Below, one piece after another: positions 51,427 to 59,461 of a stretch of 64,000 nt of DNA. Under the pieces are notes generated by a model that had not been told where the DNA came from, did not search any database, and saw only the letters and a list, made by a program, of their open reading frames with translations. The stretch is from Saccharomonospora amisosensis (lineage in GTDB: Bacteria > Actinomycetota > Actinomycetes > Mycobacteriales > Pseudonocardiaceae). Positions within the stretch are counted from its first letter, which is position 1, and each line of letters opens with the position of its first letter. The DNA is taken from NCBI RefSeq assembly GCF_011761185.1, contig NZ_JAAOYM010000002.1, positions 124,001-188,000 of the forward strand, given 5' to 3'. The position numbers were made by a program, and so were the translations under genes.

Positions 51427-51513
51427 ACCTTCTTGGCCCGAAGCCACCCGCAGGCGCCCGCGGTGCGTACGCTGGCACGGACGTGACCGCGAACGGAGGA
51501 AGGGAGCTGCCGC

Positions 51514-52416
51514 GTGGACTCCGAATGGCGGCCCGACACCGAGGCCGAGCGGGAGATGGCGGCCGCGCTGGAAGCCGCGGACGGCAAGAAGTATGCCGAG
51601 CTGCTCACGTCGTGCCCGCTCTACCTGCCGACGCTGGCGGACGGCAGCGTGGCGGGCTGGCCCGAAGGATTGCCGGAGATGACCGGCGACCAGGTGCTCG
51701 CGTTCACCTCGCCGGTCACGCTGTTCCACACCCTCGCCGGTCACGCGCGCGGCTACGAGGAGGTCACGTTCGACGAGTTGCGGCAGCGCTGGCCGGACCC
51801 GGACACCCAGTTGATGGTCAACGCGGGATCGCCGATCGGGGTGTTCCTCACCGTGGGGCAGGTCGTCGCTCTCGCAGCGGGCACGGAAAGCCTGGTGCCG
51901 ATCGACGATGTGCAGGACGCCGTCGTCGACGAGATGATGATCGAGCTGCGGCGCAGGTGCCTTGACGAACTCGGCGGGGACGAGGCGACGGCGGCAGCGG
52001 CGCTGACGGAGGTAGCTCCCAACGATCTGGAACGCAAGCTGGAAAACGCCGTCGAGCACACCGACTTCGACGAATTCCTGCTGACCCTGCTTGGCGCCGA
52101 AGTGGTGGTACCGACTACCGGCCCGGTGCCCGATCCTGGGCGGATTCACGAGCGTGACTTTCCGTGGCAGATCCTCGGCGAGGACGAAATGCCGCTCATC
52201 CCGGTGTTCAGTTCGGCCGGGGTACTCGACCACGTCGTTCCCGGAGGCCCGCACCGGGTCCAGGTGCCGTTCCTCGACGTGGTGGCGGCCTGGCCGAGCC
52301 AGCAACACGTGCTGTGCTTCAACCCTGGCACGACGACCGAACTGATGCTGCCGCCTGGCGGTGTGCCGGAACTGGCGGCGGCCATCGCCGAGGCCGACGC
52401 CGACGACCCACTCTGA
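51514..52416 (+). CDS. SseB-domain protein (T7SS-associated), copy 1
   Basis: This 300-residue soluble protein is built of two SseB N-terminal-type domains (about residues 15-125 and 165-280). The second has EVVVPTTGPVPD...FPWQILGEDEMPLIPVFSSAGVL...HVLCFNPGTTTELMLP, the core wording of the family. Its molecular role is not established. In actinomycetes such proteins commonly accompany ESX loci. GTG 51514 follows a GGAGGAAGGGAG run. It begins 87 bases after the giant gene, on the same strand, and may be co-transcribed with it. It is paralogous to the gene at 54188: both start GTG and encode M-x-S-x-W-x-P. Confidence 0.85.
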   Translation: MDSEWRPDTEAEREMAAALEAADGKKYAELLTSCPLYLPTLADGSVAGWPEGLPEMTGDQVLAFTSPVTLFHTLAGHARGYEEVTFDELRQRWPDPDTQLMVNAGSPIGVFLTVGQVVALAAGTESLVPIDDVQDAVVDEMMIELRRRCLDELGGDEATAAAALTEVAPNDLERKLENAVEHTDFDEFLLTLLGAEVVVPTTGPVPDPGRIHERDFPWQILGEDEMPLIPVFSSAGVLDHVVPGGPHRVQVPFLDVVAAWPSQQHVLCFNPGTTTELMLPPGGVPELAAAIAEADADDPL

Positions 52417-52437
52417 AGGGCGCGGCAGAGTGGGTCG
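52404..52437. terminator. Hairpin between convergent SseB and EccA-like genes
   Basis: A perfect 12-base stem (52404-52415 with 52426-52437) encloses a 10-base loop. It overlaps the SseB stop codon and ends three bases before the EccA-like stop, so it can terminate both convergent transcripts within a 24-base intergenic gap. Confidence 0.75.
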
Positions 52438-52440
52438 CCA

Positions 52441-54123
52441 CTACCCGTTGTCGCCGATGGACTGCAGCAGATCGTCCAGGGTGAGAGTGGTGAGGTCCTC
52501 CCTGGTTGGGCGGCTGCCCAGCGAGCGCAGCCGCGTCGACTGCGACTTGCGCATCCGCTCCAGCAGCTTGCGGGCCTCCCGCGCGTTGCCGAAGTTCTCG
52601 TCGCGTTCGAGCTGCGAGAACCATTCGAGCAGGGCGATTTCCACATTGTCGCCGAGTTGGTAGTCGGCGTTCTTGGCCAGGTGCACGGCGATCCGCACCA
52701 ACTGCTCCGGGGAGTAGTTCTCGAACTCGAGTGTCTTTCCGAACCTGGAGGCAAGGCCGGGGTTGGCGTCGAGAAAGGTGCGCATCTCACCGGTGTAGCC
52801 CGCGACGATGACGGCGACCTCGTTGCGGTGATCCTCCATCAACTTCACCAGCGTGTCGATGGCTTCCTGGCCGAAGTCGGCACCGCCGCCGCTGGATCGG
52901 GAGAGTGTGTAGGCCTCGTCGATGAACAGCACACCGCCACGGGCTTCGTCGAACGCCGACGCCGCCTTCTCGGCGGTGTGGCCGATGTACTGGCCGACGA
53001 GGTCACGGCGGGAGACTTCCTTGAACTTGCCGTGCGGCAGGATACCGAGCGCCTTCAACAACTGGCCGTAGATTCGCGCGACGGTCGTCTTGCCGGTTCC
53101 CGGCGCGCCCGCGAACACCAGGTGGTTGCTCACCGTGCCGACGGAAAGCCCCTCACTGCGTCGCCACTCGTTGACCTGGATCTCGTCGATGAGTCCCCGT
53201 ACTTCGGCCTTGACACCGGCCAGACCGATCATGGAGTCGAGTTCGCCGAGCAGCTTGTCGACCTGTTCCAGGTCCTTCTCCCGGTCCGTTTCGGCGGTGA
53301 CGCCGACGGGTGGCCTGCCGCGGTCGGCCGGTCCTTCGCGGACCTCGGTCCGTGCGCCGTCGTCAAGGCGTATCCCCGGAGCCGCGGTGTTCTCGATCCG
53401 GCAGTTGTCGATGACTCCGCCGCAGCCCTTTCCAACCGCGATGCCGACTCCCTGCGTGTCGTGAATCCACGACGACGTGATCGAAGGGGAGGTCTGGTCC
53501 GCGACCGCGATCCCCGCGTCGGCGGTCTGCGAGATCTCGCAGCGCTCGATGGCGGAGTCACCGGCCTGGTACAGGTAAACGCCACGGAATCCGCAGCCGA
53601 TGATGGTGCAGTGGTTCAGCGTCGCGCGCGTGCCGAGCCGCAGGATCACGGCGTCGTCGACGATGTCGCGGATCTCACAACGTTCGACCACGCCGTCGGA
53701 TTCCTCGAGGATCAGCCCGTACTGCCCACCGATGATCTTGGTGTTGCTGAGCTTGACGTCCGCGCCGCCGGTGATGGACACCGCGGCGGCGTATCCGGCT
53801 GCCGCGACACAGTCGGCCACCTTCAGCTGTCCACCGAGGACCCGCAGAGCCGAGTTCTCCTCCGAGCGCAGGTTGAGCCCGATGAGTTGGAGCTTCGCGC
53901 CGACGGCCGAAACCGCGGGCTGCTCGGGAAGCGCCGAATTGATCCTCACGGCGCCGGAATCCTGAGCCCGCAGCACGATGTCGGCATGCTGGATGGTGAG
54001 TGTCTCGGTGTAGTCCCCCGCCGCGATCGAGATGACCGTTCCGTTTGTCGCCGCGTCGAGGGCGTCCCGGATCGTTGGGAACGAACCACGCTGCTGCGGC
54101 GCTACATGAAGGGTGCGTGCCAT
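52441..54123 (-). CDS. EccA-like AAA+ ATPase with N-terminal right-handed beta-helix
   Basis: This is a 560-residue two-part protein. Residues 1 to about 255 are short strands with recurring patterns of the parallel beta-helix type (VERCEIRDIVDDAVIL, IERCEISQTADAGIAV, IDNCRIENTAAPGIRL). After a linker comes a CbxX/CfqX-type AAA+ domain: Walker A GAPGTGKTT (339-347), pore loop around QYIGHTAEK, Walker B GGVLFIDEA (396-404), and LASRFGKTLEFENYSPEQL near the arginine-finger region. The ATPase half matches EccA, the cytosolic ESX ATPase, but mycobacterial EccA has a TPR N-terminus instead. It is divergent from the second SseB gene across 64 bases, and its ATG at 54123 has a close CGGAG. Confidence 0.88.
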   Translation of the reverse strand: MARTLHVAPQQRGSFPTIRDALDAATNGTVISIAAGDYTETLTIQHADIVLRAQDSGAVRINSALPEQPAVSAVGAKLQLIGLNLRSEENSALRVLGGQLKVADCVAAAGYAAAVSITGGADVKLSNTKIIGGQYGLILEESDGVVERCEIRDIVDDAVILRLGTRATLNHCTIIGCGFRGVYLYQAGDSAIERCEISQTADAGIAVADQTSPSITSSWIHDTQGVGIAVGKGCGGVIDNCRIENTAAPGIRLDDGARTEVREGPADRGRPPVGVTAETDREKDLEQVDKLLGELDSMIGLAGVKAEVRGLIDEIQVNEWRRSEGLSVGTVSNHLVFAGAPGTGKTTVARIYGQLLKALGILPHGKFKEVSRRDLVGQYIGHTAEKAASAFDEARGGVLFIDEAYTLSRSSGGGADFGQEAIDTLVKLMEDHRNEVAVIVAGYTGEMRTFLDANPGLASRFGKTLEFENYSPEQLVRIAVHLAKNADYQLGDNVEIALLEWFSQLERDENFGNAREARKLLERMRKSQSTRLRSLGSRPTREDLTTLTLDDLLQSIGDNG

Positions 54124-54187
54124 GGCTCCGGTTGGGATGGGGGACTAGGGTCTGCGCAGCAAAGCTACCGCAGAACGGGGGTAACGC

Positions 54188-55111
54188 GTGCGATCCGGAT
54201 GGCAACCTGCCGATCAACGCGAGGCCGACATGGTCGCGGCACTGCGGAACGGGCAGGGGTGGCGTTACGCGGAACTGGTGCTGTCCGGCCCGTTGTACCT
54301 GCCGAAACTGCCCGATCGCGACAGTGACGAGTGGTGGGAGCTGGTGCGGGAGTTGACACTGCCCACCGAGAACGTGCTGGCCTTCACCTCGGTCGAGGCA
54401 ATGTCGGTAGTGCTCGGCAGCTTCGCCCAAGGCTATAAGAAGACCGATTTCGCCTCGCTGCTGCGGCGCTGGCCCAACCCCAACTGGCTGCTCGCGCTCA
54501 ATCCCGCACTCCCGATCGGGTTGATCACGCCACCCGCGGCGGTGTACGGCCTGGCAAGCGGTGAGGTCGACCTCACGCCGATCGCGCAGGTGCAGGCCGA
54601 CTACGAAGCGGGCGCCGAGGAGGCCGTACGGCACATCTGCCTGCGAGGGCTGGGCGCCGAGGACAAACCCGCCTACGCGAAGCCGCCGGTGAACGAACTC
54701 GAGGAGGCGCTGGCCGAGGCCGTTTCCCGGCAGGACGGCGACGAATTTCTCGACGCACTGCTCGGCGCTGAGGTCGTCGTCCCGGTGAGCGAACCGGTGA
54801 CCGACCCGGCAGGGCTGACCGAGTCCGACTTTCCCTGGCACAAGATAGGTGAGGATTACCCGGTTATCCCGGTGTTCAGCTCCACCGAAGTGCTGGACCA
54901 CTTGGCGCCCACCCTGCGACATCGGACGCGGTTGCCGTTTCTGGCGATGCTCGCCAACTGGCCGGACGAAACACACGTGCTGTGCTTCAACCCCGGTACC
55001 GAGACCGAGGTCGTTCTCTTCGGGGACGCCATCCTTGAGCTGGTGGCAGAGGTGGCCGACTCGCTGCCCGGCGGTGGGGACGGTACCGCCCCCACCGGTG
55101 ACAGACGCTGA
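54188..55111 (+). CDS. SseB-domain protein (T7SS-associated), copy 2
   Basis: This 307-residue paralogue of the protein at 51514 has the same two-domain layout and parallel landmarks: GPLYLPKLPD against CPLYLPTLAD, DEFLDALLGAEVVVP against DEFLLTLLGAEVVVP, and THVLCFNPGTETEVVLF near the end. GTG 54188 is chosen because the N-terminus MRSGWQPAD then aligns with MDSEWRPDT of copy one. It is transcribed away from the EccA-like gene. The function of the domain is unknown; an adaptor role in the secretion system is conceivable. Confidence 0.85.
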   Translation: MRSGWQPADQREADMVAALRNGQGWRYAELVLSGPLYLPKLPDRDSDEWWELVRELTLPTENVLAFTSVEAMSVVLGSFAQGYKKTDFASLLRRWPNPNWLLALNPALPIGLITPPAAVYGLASGEVDLTPIAQVQADYEAGAEEAVRHICLRGLGAEDKPAYAKPPVNELEEALAEAVSRQDGDEFLDALLGAEVVVPVSEPVTDPAGLTESDFPWHKIGEDYPVIPVFSSTEVLDHLAPTLRHRTRLPFLAMLANWPDETHVLCFNPGTETEVVLFGDAILELVAEVADSLPGGGDGTAPTGDRR

Positions 55112-55284
55112 GTCACGTTGGACGGGCTTCAAAAGCGTCGTACTGGGCCGTTAGTGTGAACCACGTCAAGAACCTTGGGAACCCACGAGGCATGGCGAAC
55201 CTCCAAACAGGTGGGCAGGCATGTCGGCTCACGAAGCGCAAATGGTGCGGTTCTCCTGAGTTGCTTAGCGAATGAGGTGGTCTT

Positions 55285-58200
55285 GTGGGCACACGTGGGC
55301 GACTGGGGGAGCTGATCCGGAGCTTTCGCAGGCGAGCGGGCTTGACCCAACAGGAGGTCGCCGATCTCGCCGGGCTCAGCGTGGCAGGGTTGCGCGATGT
55401 CGAGCAGGGACGGGTGACCCGACCCCGCGCGTCCACCGTGCGCAGACTTGCAGACGTCCTCGGGCTGACACTCGAAGAACTGGACACCTTGCTCCGCCGA
55501 TCAACCGCGGCCGTTGAGGACGAGGAATTGCGGTTCGAGATCCTGGGACCGCTTCGCGTGGTGGCTAACGGGACGGTGGTCGATCCAGGTTCGGAGAAGC
55601 AGCGCATACTCACCGGACTGCTCGCGCTGTCGCCCAATACACCAGTGGGGCGGGATTCGCTGGTCGAGGCGCTGTGGGGTGATTCGGCGGGTGCGGGGGC
55701 GGTCGACTCCTTGCAGTCCCGGATCTCGCGGCTGCGCAGGCGGCTGCGGCTTTCCGACACCGAAGGTGACGGCGTACTCGTCGCTACCAGGGGTGGCTAC
55801 CAGCTGTCCGTTTCCGAGAGCCAGCACGATCTGCTGGCATTCCAGCGGTTGGTCGAGCGCGCCCGCTCGGCGCGCGACGCGGGAGAGCTGGCCGAGGCGG
55901 CCAAGTTCTACGCGAATGCGATGGCGTTGTGGCGGGGTGCTCCGCTGGAGGGTCTCGGAGCACTGCAGTCACATCCGGTGGTGGTGGGGCTCGCCCGGGA
56001 ATGCCCCATCGTGGCCGTCGAGTACGCCGACGTCGCCTACCAACTCGGCCACTACCAGGAACTGCTCCCGTTGCTGCAACGCATCGCGGAGGGCGAACCA
56101 CTGCACGAGACGGTGCACGCCGCGTTGATGATCGCGCTGGCGGGCAGCGGCCAGCAGGCCGCAGCGCTGAACGTGTTCGACACCTTGCGCAGGCGGCTGG
56201 CGAACGAACTGGGTGCGGACCCAGGACACGAACTGGTGTCGGCCTACCAGCGGGTGCTGCGGCAGGAGGTGGCGCAGCCGGACTTCTCGCCGGTCACCGC
56301 GCACCGCCAGCTACCACCGGACATCGCGGACTTCAGCGGTCGCACCGCCGAACTCAGGCAACTCAGGGAAACCCTGCCGGAAGTGGGCGCGGGCACGGCG
56401 GTTCCGATCAGTTTGATCGAGGGCATGGCGGGCGTCGGCAAGACGCGACTGGCCGTGCGGCTGGCACATCAACTGCTGGCCGAAGGCCGCTACACCGAGC
56501 AGCAGCTCTATGTGGACCTTCGCGGCCATTCCGATCAGCCACCGGCCGATCCGAGCGCGGTTTTGGCCTCGTTCCTGCGATTGCTTGGCGTCCCCGGCGA
56601 CCAGATACCGCCGAACATGGAGGAGCGGTCCATCCTGTACCGGGATCGCCTCCACGGCAAGCAGGCGCTGGTGTTGCTCGACAACGCGGCGGGGGAGGAC
56701 CAGGTGCTTCCGCTACTGCCAGCGGGCCCAACCAATCTGGTGCTGATCACCAGCAGGCGGGCGCTCGCGCTCGACGGGGCGCGTTCGCTGCCGCTGGACG
56801 TGTTCCGTCCCGACGAGGCGACGCAACTCCTTGAGCGTGTAGTGGGGCGCGGCCGGGTGCACGCAGAACGCGCCGCCGCGGAGCGGGTCGTGGAACTGTG
56901 CGGCCGACTTCCGCTCGCGGTCGCGCTCGCGGGAAGGCGGTTGCAGTCGCGGCCGGTGTGGGGGTTCAACGAGCTGTTGTCCCGGTTGGGACAAAGCTGT
57001 GACCGGGTCGGCGAACTCGCGGTTGGCACCAGAAGGCTGCAAGCGGTTTTCGACCTCTCCTACGACGCGCTCGATCAGGCCGAGCGGCGGACCTTCCACC
57101 TGCTCGGGCTGCACCCGGGCGATACCTTCACCGTCGACGCCGCGGTGGCGCTCACCGGGCTCACCCCGCTGCGGGCACGCAGGCTGCTGGACCGGCTCGC
57201 CGACGAGCACCTGGTTGACATCGTCAACGGCGACACCTACCGGCTGCACGACCTGCTCGCGGCGTACGCCCGCAATGTCGCCGAACGTGAGGAGAGCGAG
57301 GAGTCACGCAGGGCGGCGATCGGGCGGCTGCTGGACTTCTACCTGCACACCGCGGCGCGGGCCGCCCAGCGGCTGCAGGCGAATCCGGTGGAACTCGATC
57401 TTGCCGGCAGTGCACCCACCTACCTGCCACGGTTGGCCACCAAGGAGGAGGCCAAACACTGGCTGGACAGCGAGCGCCCCAACCTCATCGACGCGGTGAC
57501 GCTGGCGGCCGAACACGGTTGGCCCGGCCACGCCTGGCAACTGACCAGGTCATTGCGGGAGTACCTGCACCTCTACGGCTACGGGCACGACCACGACTGG
57601 GTGCGGGTTCACGAGGCGGCACTCGCCGCGGCCGTCGCAGCTGGGGACGAGGTCGGGGAGGCGCTCACCAGAACCGATCTCGCCGCCGCTTACCTGAACC
57701 ACGGGCGCGGCGAAGACGCCCGGCGACACCTGCTGCACGCCCTGCGGTTCCACCGCGAGGTCGGCGACTGCAAACTCGAATGCTCCACGCTCAACTCGCT
57801 CGGTCGGCTCTGCTACCGGTTCGGCAACTTCCGTGAAGCGGCGCGGTACCTGCAACAGGCTGCTTCGCTGTGCCTGGGACGGGACAGCTACCTTGAACAG
57901 ACCACGCGGGCCTACCTCGGCATGGTCTCGCTGGTGTTCGGCGACACCGACGAGGCACTCGAGCACTACGCGCACAGCCTGCGGCTGGCTCGGCGGTTGG
58001 GCAACACCGACGGCGAAACCCACATGCTCGCCGAGATCGGCTGGGTCGAGTGGCAGCTGGGCAGGCGAGCCGACGCCACCGCCCATTTCGACAAGGCGCT
58101 TGCCGTGGCAACCAGCAACGGGTTGTCTCCAAGGGAGGCGCACGTGCGGCATCGGCTCGGCGATGTCCTGCGCAGCCAAGGTTGTCTCGTGGAAGCGCTC

Positions 58201-58539
58201 GACAACCTCACCGAAGCGCTGCGGATCGTGCGCGCGGTCGGTGGCGACACCTTGGAGAGCGATGTGCTAATCGACCTCGGTGCCACGTACCGGGAGATCG
58301 GCAACATGCCGACGGCATACACGCTGCTCGACGAGGCCATCCGCTCGGCGATCAAACGCAAGGAGCGTTACCAGGAAGCAAGGGGACTCAACGAACTCGC
58401 CGAGCTGCACCGGTGTACCTCGCGTGCCGAACTCGCTCGCGACAACTGGCGCCGAGCGCGCACGCTGTTCGCCGAACTGGGCACACCGCAAGCCCGGGAG
58501 CTGCAGGCACTGGCCTGTGACGTCGGTTCGGTCGCCTGA
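55285..58539 (+). CDS. SARP-family regulator with N-terminal XRE HTH, NB-ARC and TPR domains
   Basis: This large 1084-residue transcriptional regulator begins with an XRE-type helix-turn-helix (about 8-65, RRRAGLTQQEVADLAGLSVA). It is followed by an OmpR-like SARP DNA-binding domain (about 80-175), the BTAD domain (about 180-330, with ELGADPGHELVSAYQRVLRQ at its end), an NB-ARC ATPase with P-loop GMAGVGKTR (380-388), and C-terminal TPR repeats from about residue 760. Two DNA-binding domains in one chain are notable. Relatives activate secondary-metabolite or local clusters, so it may control the T7SS genes upstream, which is inference from position only. The GTG start follows GAGGTGG. The 173 bases before it show no confident promoter or operator. 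Confidence 0.9.
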   Translation: MGTRGRLGELIRSFRRRAGLTQQEVADLAGLSVAGLRDVEQGRVTRPRASTVRRLADVLGLTLEELDTLLRRSTAAVEDEELRFEILGPLRVVANGTVVDPGSEKQRILTGLLALSPNTPVGRDSLVEALWGDSAGAGAVDSLQSRISRLRRRLRLSDTEGDGVLVATRGGYQLSVSESQHDLLAFQRLVERARSARDAGELAEAAKFYANAMALWRGAPLEGLGALQSHPVVVGLARECPIVAVEYADVAYQLGHYQELLPLLQRIAEGEPLHETVHAALMIALAGSGQQAAALNVFDTLRRRLANELGADPGHELVSAYQRVLRQEVAQPDFSPVTAHRQLPPDIADFSGRTAELRQLRETLPEVGAGTAVPISLIEGMAGVGKTRLAVRLAHQLLAEGRYTEQQLYVDLRGHSDQPPADPSAVLASFLRLLGVPGDQIPPNMEERSILYRDRLHGKQALVLLDNAAGEDQVLPLLPAGPTNLVLITSRRALALDGARSLPLDVFRPDEATQLLERVVGRGRVHAERAAAERVVELCGRLPLAVALAGRRLQSRPVWGFNELLSRLGQSCDRVGELAVGTRRLQAVFDLSYDALDQAERRTFHLLGLHPGDTFTVDAAVALTGLTPLRARRLLDRLADEHLVDIVNGDTYRLHDLLAAYARNVAEREESEESRRAAIGRLLDFYLHTAARAAQRLQANPVELDLAGSAPTYLPRLATKEEAKHWLDSERPNLIDAVTLAAEHGWPGHAWQLTRSLREYLHLYGYGHDHDWVRVHEAALAAAVAAGDEVGEALTRTDLAAAYLNHGRGEDARRHLLHALRFHREVGDCKLECSTLNSLGRLCYRFGNFREAARYLQQAASLCLGRDSYLEQTTRAYLGMVSLVFGDTDEALEHYAHSLRLARRLGNTDGETHMLAEIGWVEWQLGRRADATAHFDKALAVATSNGLSPREAHVRHRLGDVLRSQGCLVEALDNLTEALRIVRAVGGDTLESDVLIDLGATYREIGNMPTAYTLLDEAIRSAIKRKERYQEARGLNELAELHRCTSRAELARDNWRRARTLFAELGTPQARELQALACDVGSVA

Positions 58540-58569
58540 GCTCACCGGGCGTTCGGGTGGTGGCGCGAG

Positions 58570-59328
58570 TCAGCGCGGGGACATCCGCAGCGCGCCGTCG
58601 AGCCGGATGACGTCACCGTTGAGGTAGTCGTGCTCGACGATGTCGACCGCCAGTTGCGCGAACTCGTCGGGGCGGCCGAGCCGTCTCGGGAACGGCACCC
58701 CTTCTGCGAGGCCCGCGCGGAACTCCTCGCTGACCGTGGCCAGCATCGGGGTGTCGATGATGCCCGGTGCGATGGTCATCACCCGGATTCCTTGTGAAGC
58801 GAGGTCGCGGGCCGCGGGCACGGTCATGCCCACCACCCCGCCCTTCGACGCGGAGTACGCGATCTGCCCGATCTGGCCCTCGAACGCGGCGACGGAAGCG
58901 GTGTTGATGATCACCCCGCGCTGATCGTCTCGCAGCGGCTCGGTCCGGGCGATGGCCTCCGCCGCGACGGTCAGCACGTTGAAGGTGCCGACGAGGTTCA
59001 CCTCGACGACCTTGCGGAACAGGTCGAGATCGTGTGGCCCCTTCCTGGAGAGGATGCGCGCGGACGGTCCGATGCCGGCGCAGTTGACGACGATGCGCAG
59101 TGGCATATCGCTGTTCTTCGCCTGGTCGACCGCGTCACGCACCTGGTCGGGCTCGGTCACGTCCGTCCGGACGTAGGTGATGCCCTCCACCTCGGGCGCG
59201 GCTTCGATCGCGGCCGGGAGGTCGAAGGCGAACACCCTGGCGCCCCGTTTCGCGAGCGCGGCGGCGGTTGCGCCGCCGAGGCCGGAAGCGCCGCCGGTCA
59301 CGATGGCTGCGGTGACGGTGATCTGCAT
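58570..59328 (-). CDS. Short-chain dehydrogenase/reductase (3-hydroxyacyl-CoA dehydrogenase-like)
   Basis: This 252-residue classical SDR has the cofactor motif TGGASGLG (11-18), NCAG (82-85), catalytic S145, Y158 and K162 in YSASK, and FDLPAA at the position that selects NAD over NADP. Overall wording, including ILSRKGPHDLDLF and APGIIDTPMLA, resembles type II 3-hydroxyacyl-CoA dehydrogenases of beta-oxidation. The start at 59328 has AAGGGAAG five bases upstream. It is convergent with the SARP gene and divergent from ugd. Substrate assignment is by family resemblance. Confidence 0.88.
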   Translation of the reverse strand: MQITVTAAIVTGGASGLGGATAAALAKRGARVFAFDLPAAIEAAPEVEGITYVRTDVTEPDQVRDAVDQAKNSDMPLRIVVNCAGIGPSARILSRKGPHDLDLFRKVVEVNLVGTFNVLTVAAEAIARTEPLRDDQRGVIINTASVAAFEGQIGQIAYSASKGGVVGMTVPAARDLASQGIRVMTIAPGIIDTPMLATVSEEFRAGLAEGVPFPRRLGRPDEFAQLAVDIVEHDYLNGDVIRLDGALRMSPR

Positions 59329-59366
59329 GTTCTTCCCTTCTCACTGCTGAGAACCCCGACTAGGTT

Positions 59367-59376
59367 AACGCTCGTT
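59367..59376. promoter_or_regulatory. Possible TetR-type operator core
   Basis: AACG-CT-CGTT is a small perfect palindrome 39 bases upstream of the SDR start, in the divergent SDR/ugd region. Similar TAACGnnCGTTA boxes are bound by TetR-family regulators of fatty-acid genes in actinomycetes. Only the core is symmetric here, so this is weak evidence. Confidence 0.25.
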
Positions 59377-59461
59377 CGCGCGGGTGAAATGTCGACCAAT
59401 GGCCGCTTCGTGGTGCCCCTGGTGTCGCCCGCGGGTCAACTGCCGGTGTGACCGTCGAGGA

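Noticed and set aside
52657-54327. 556-codon plus-strand frame over the EccA-like gene
   Set aside because: Antisense to a gene with complete Walker A and B motifs; the translation is Asp/Val/Arg-rich without a family.
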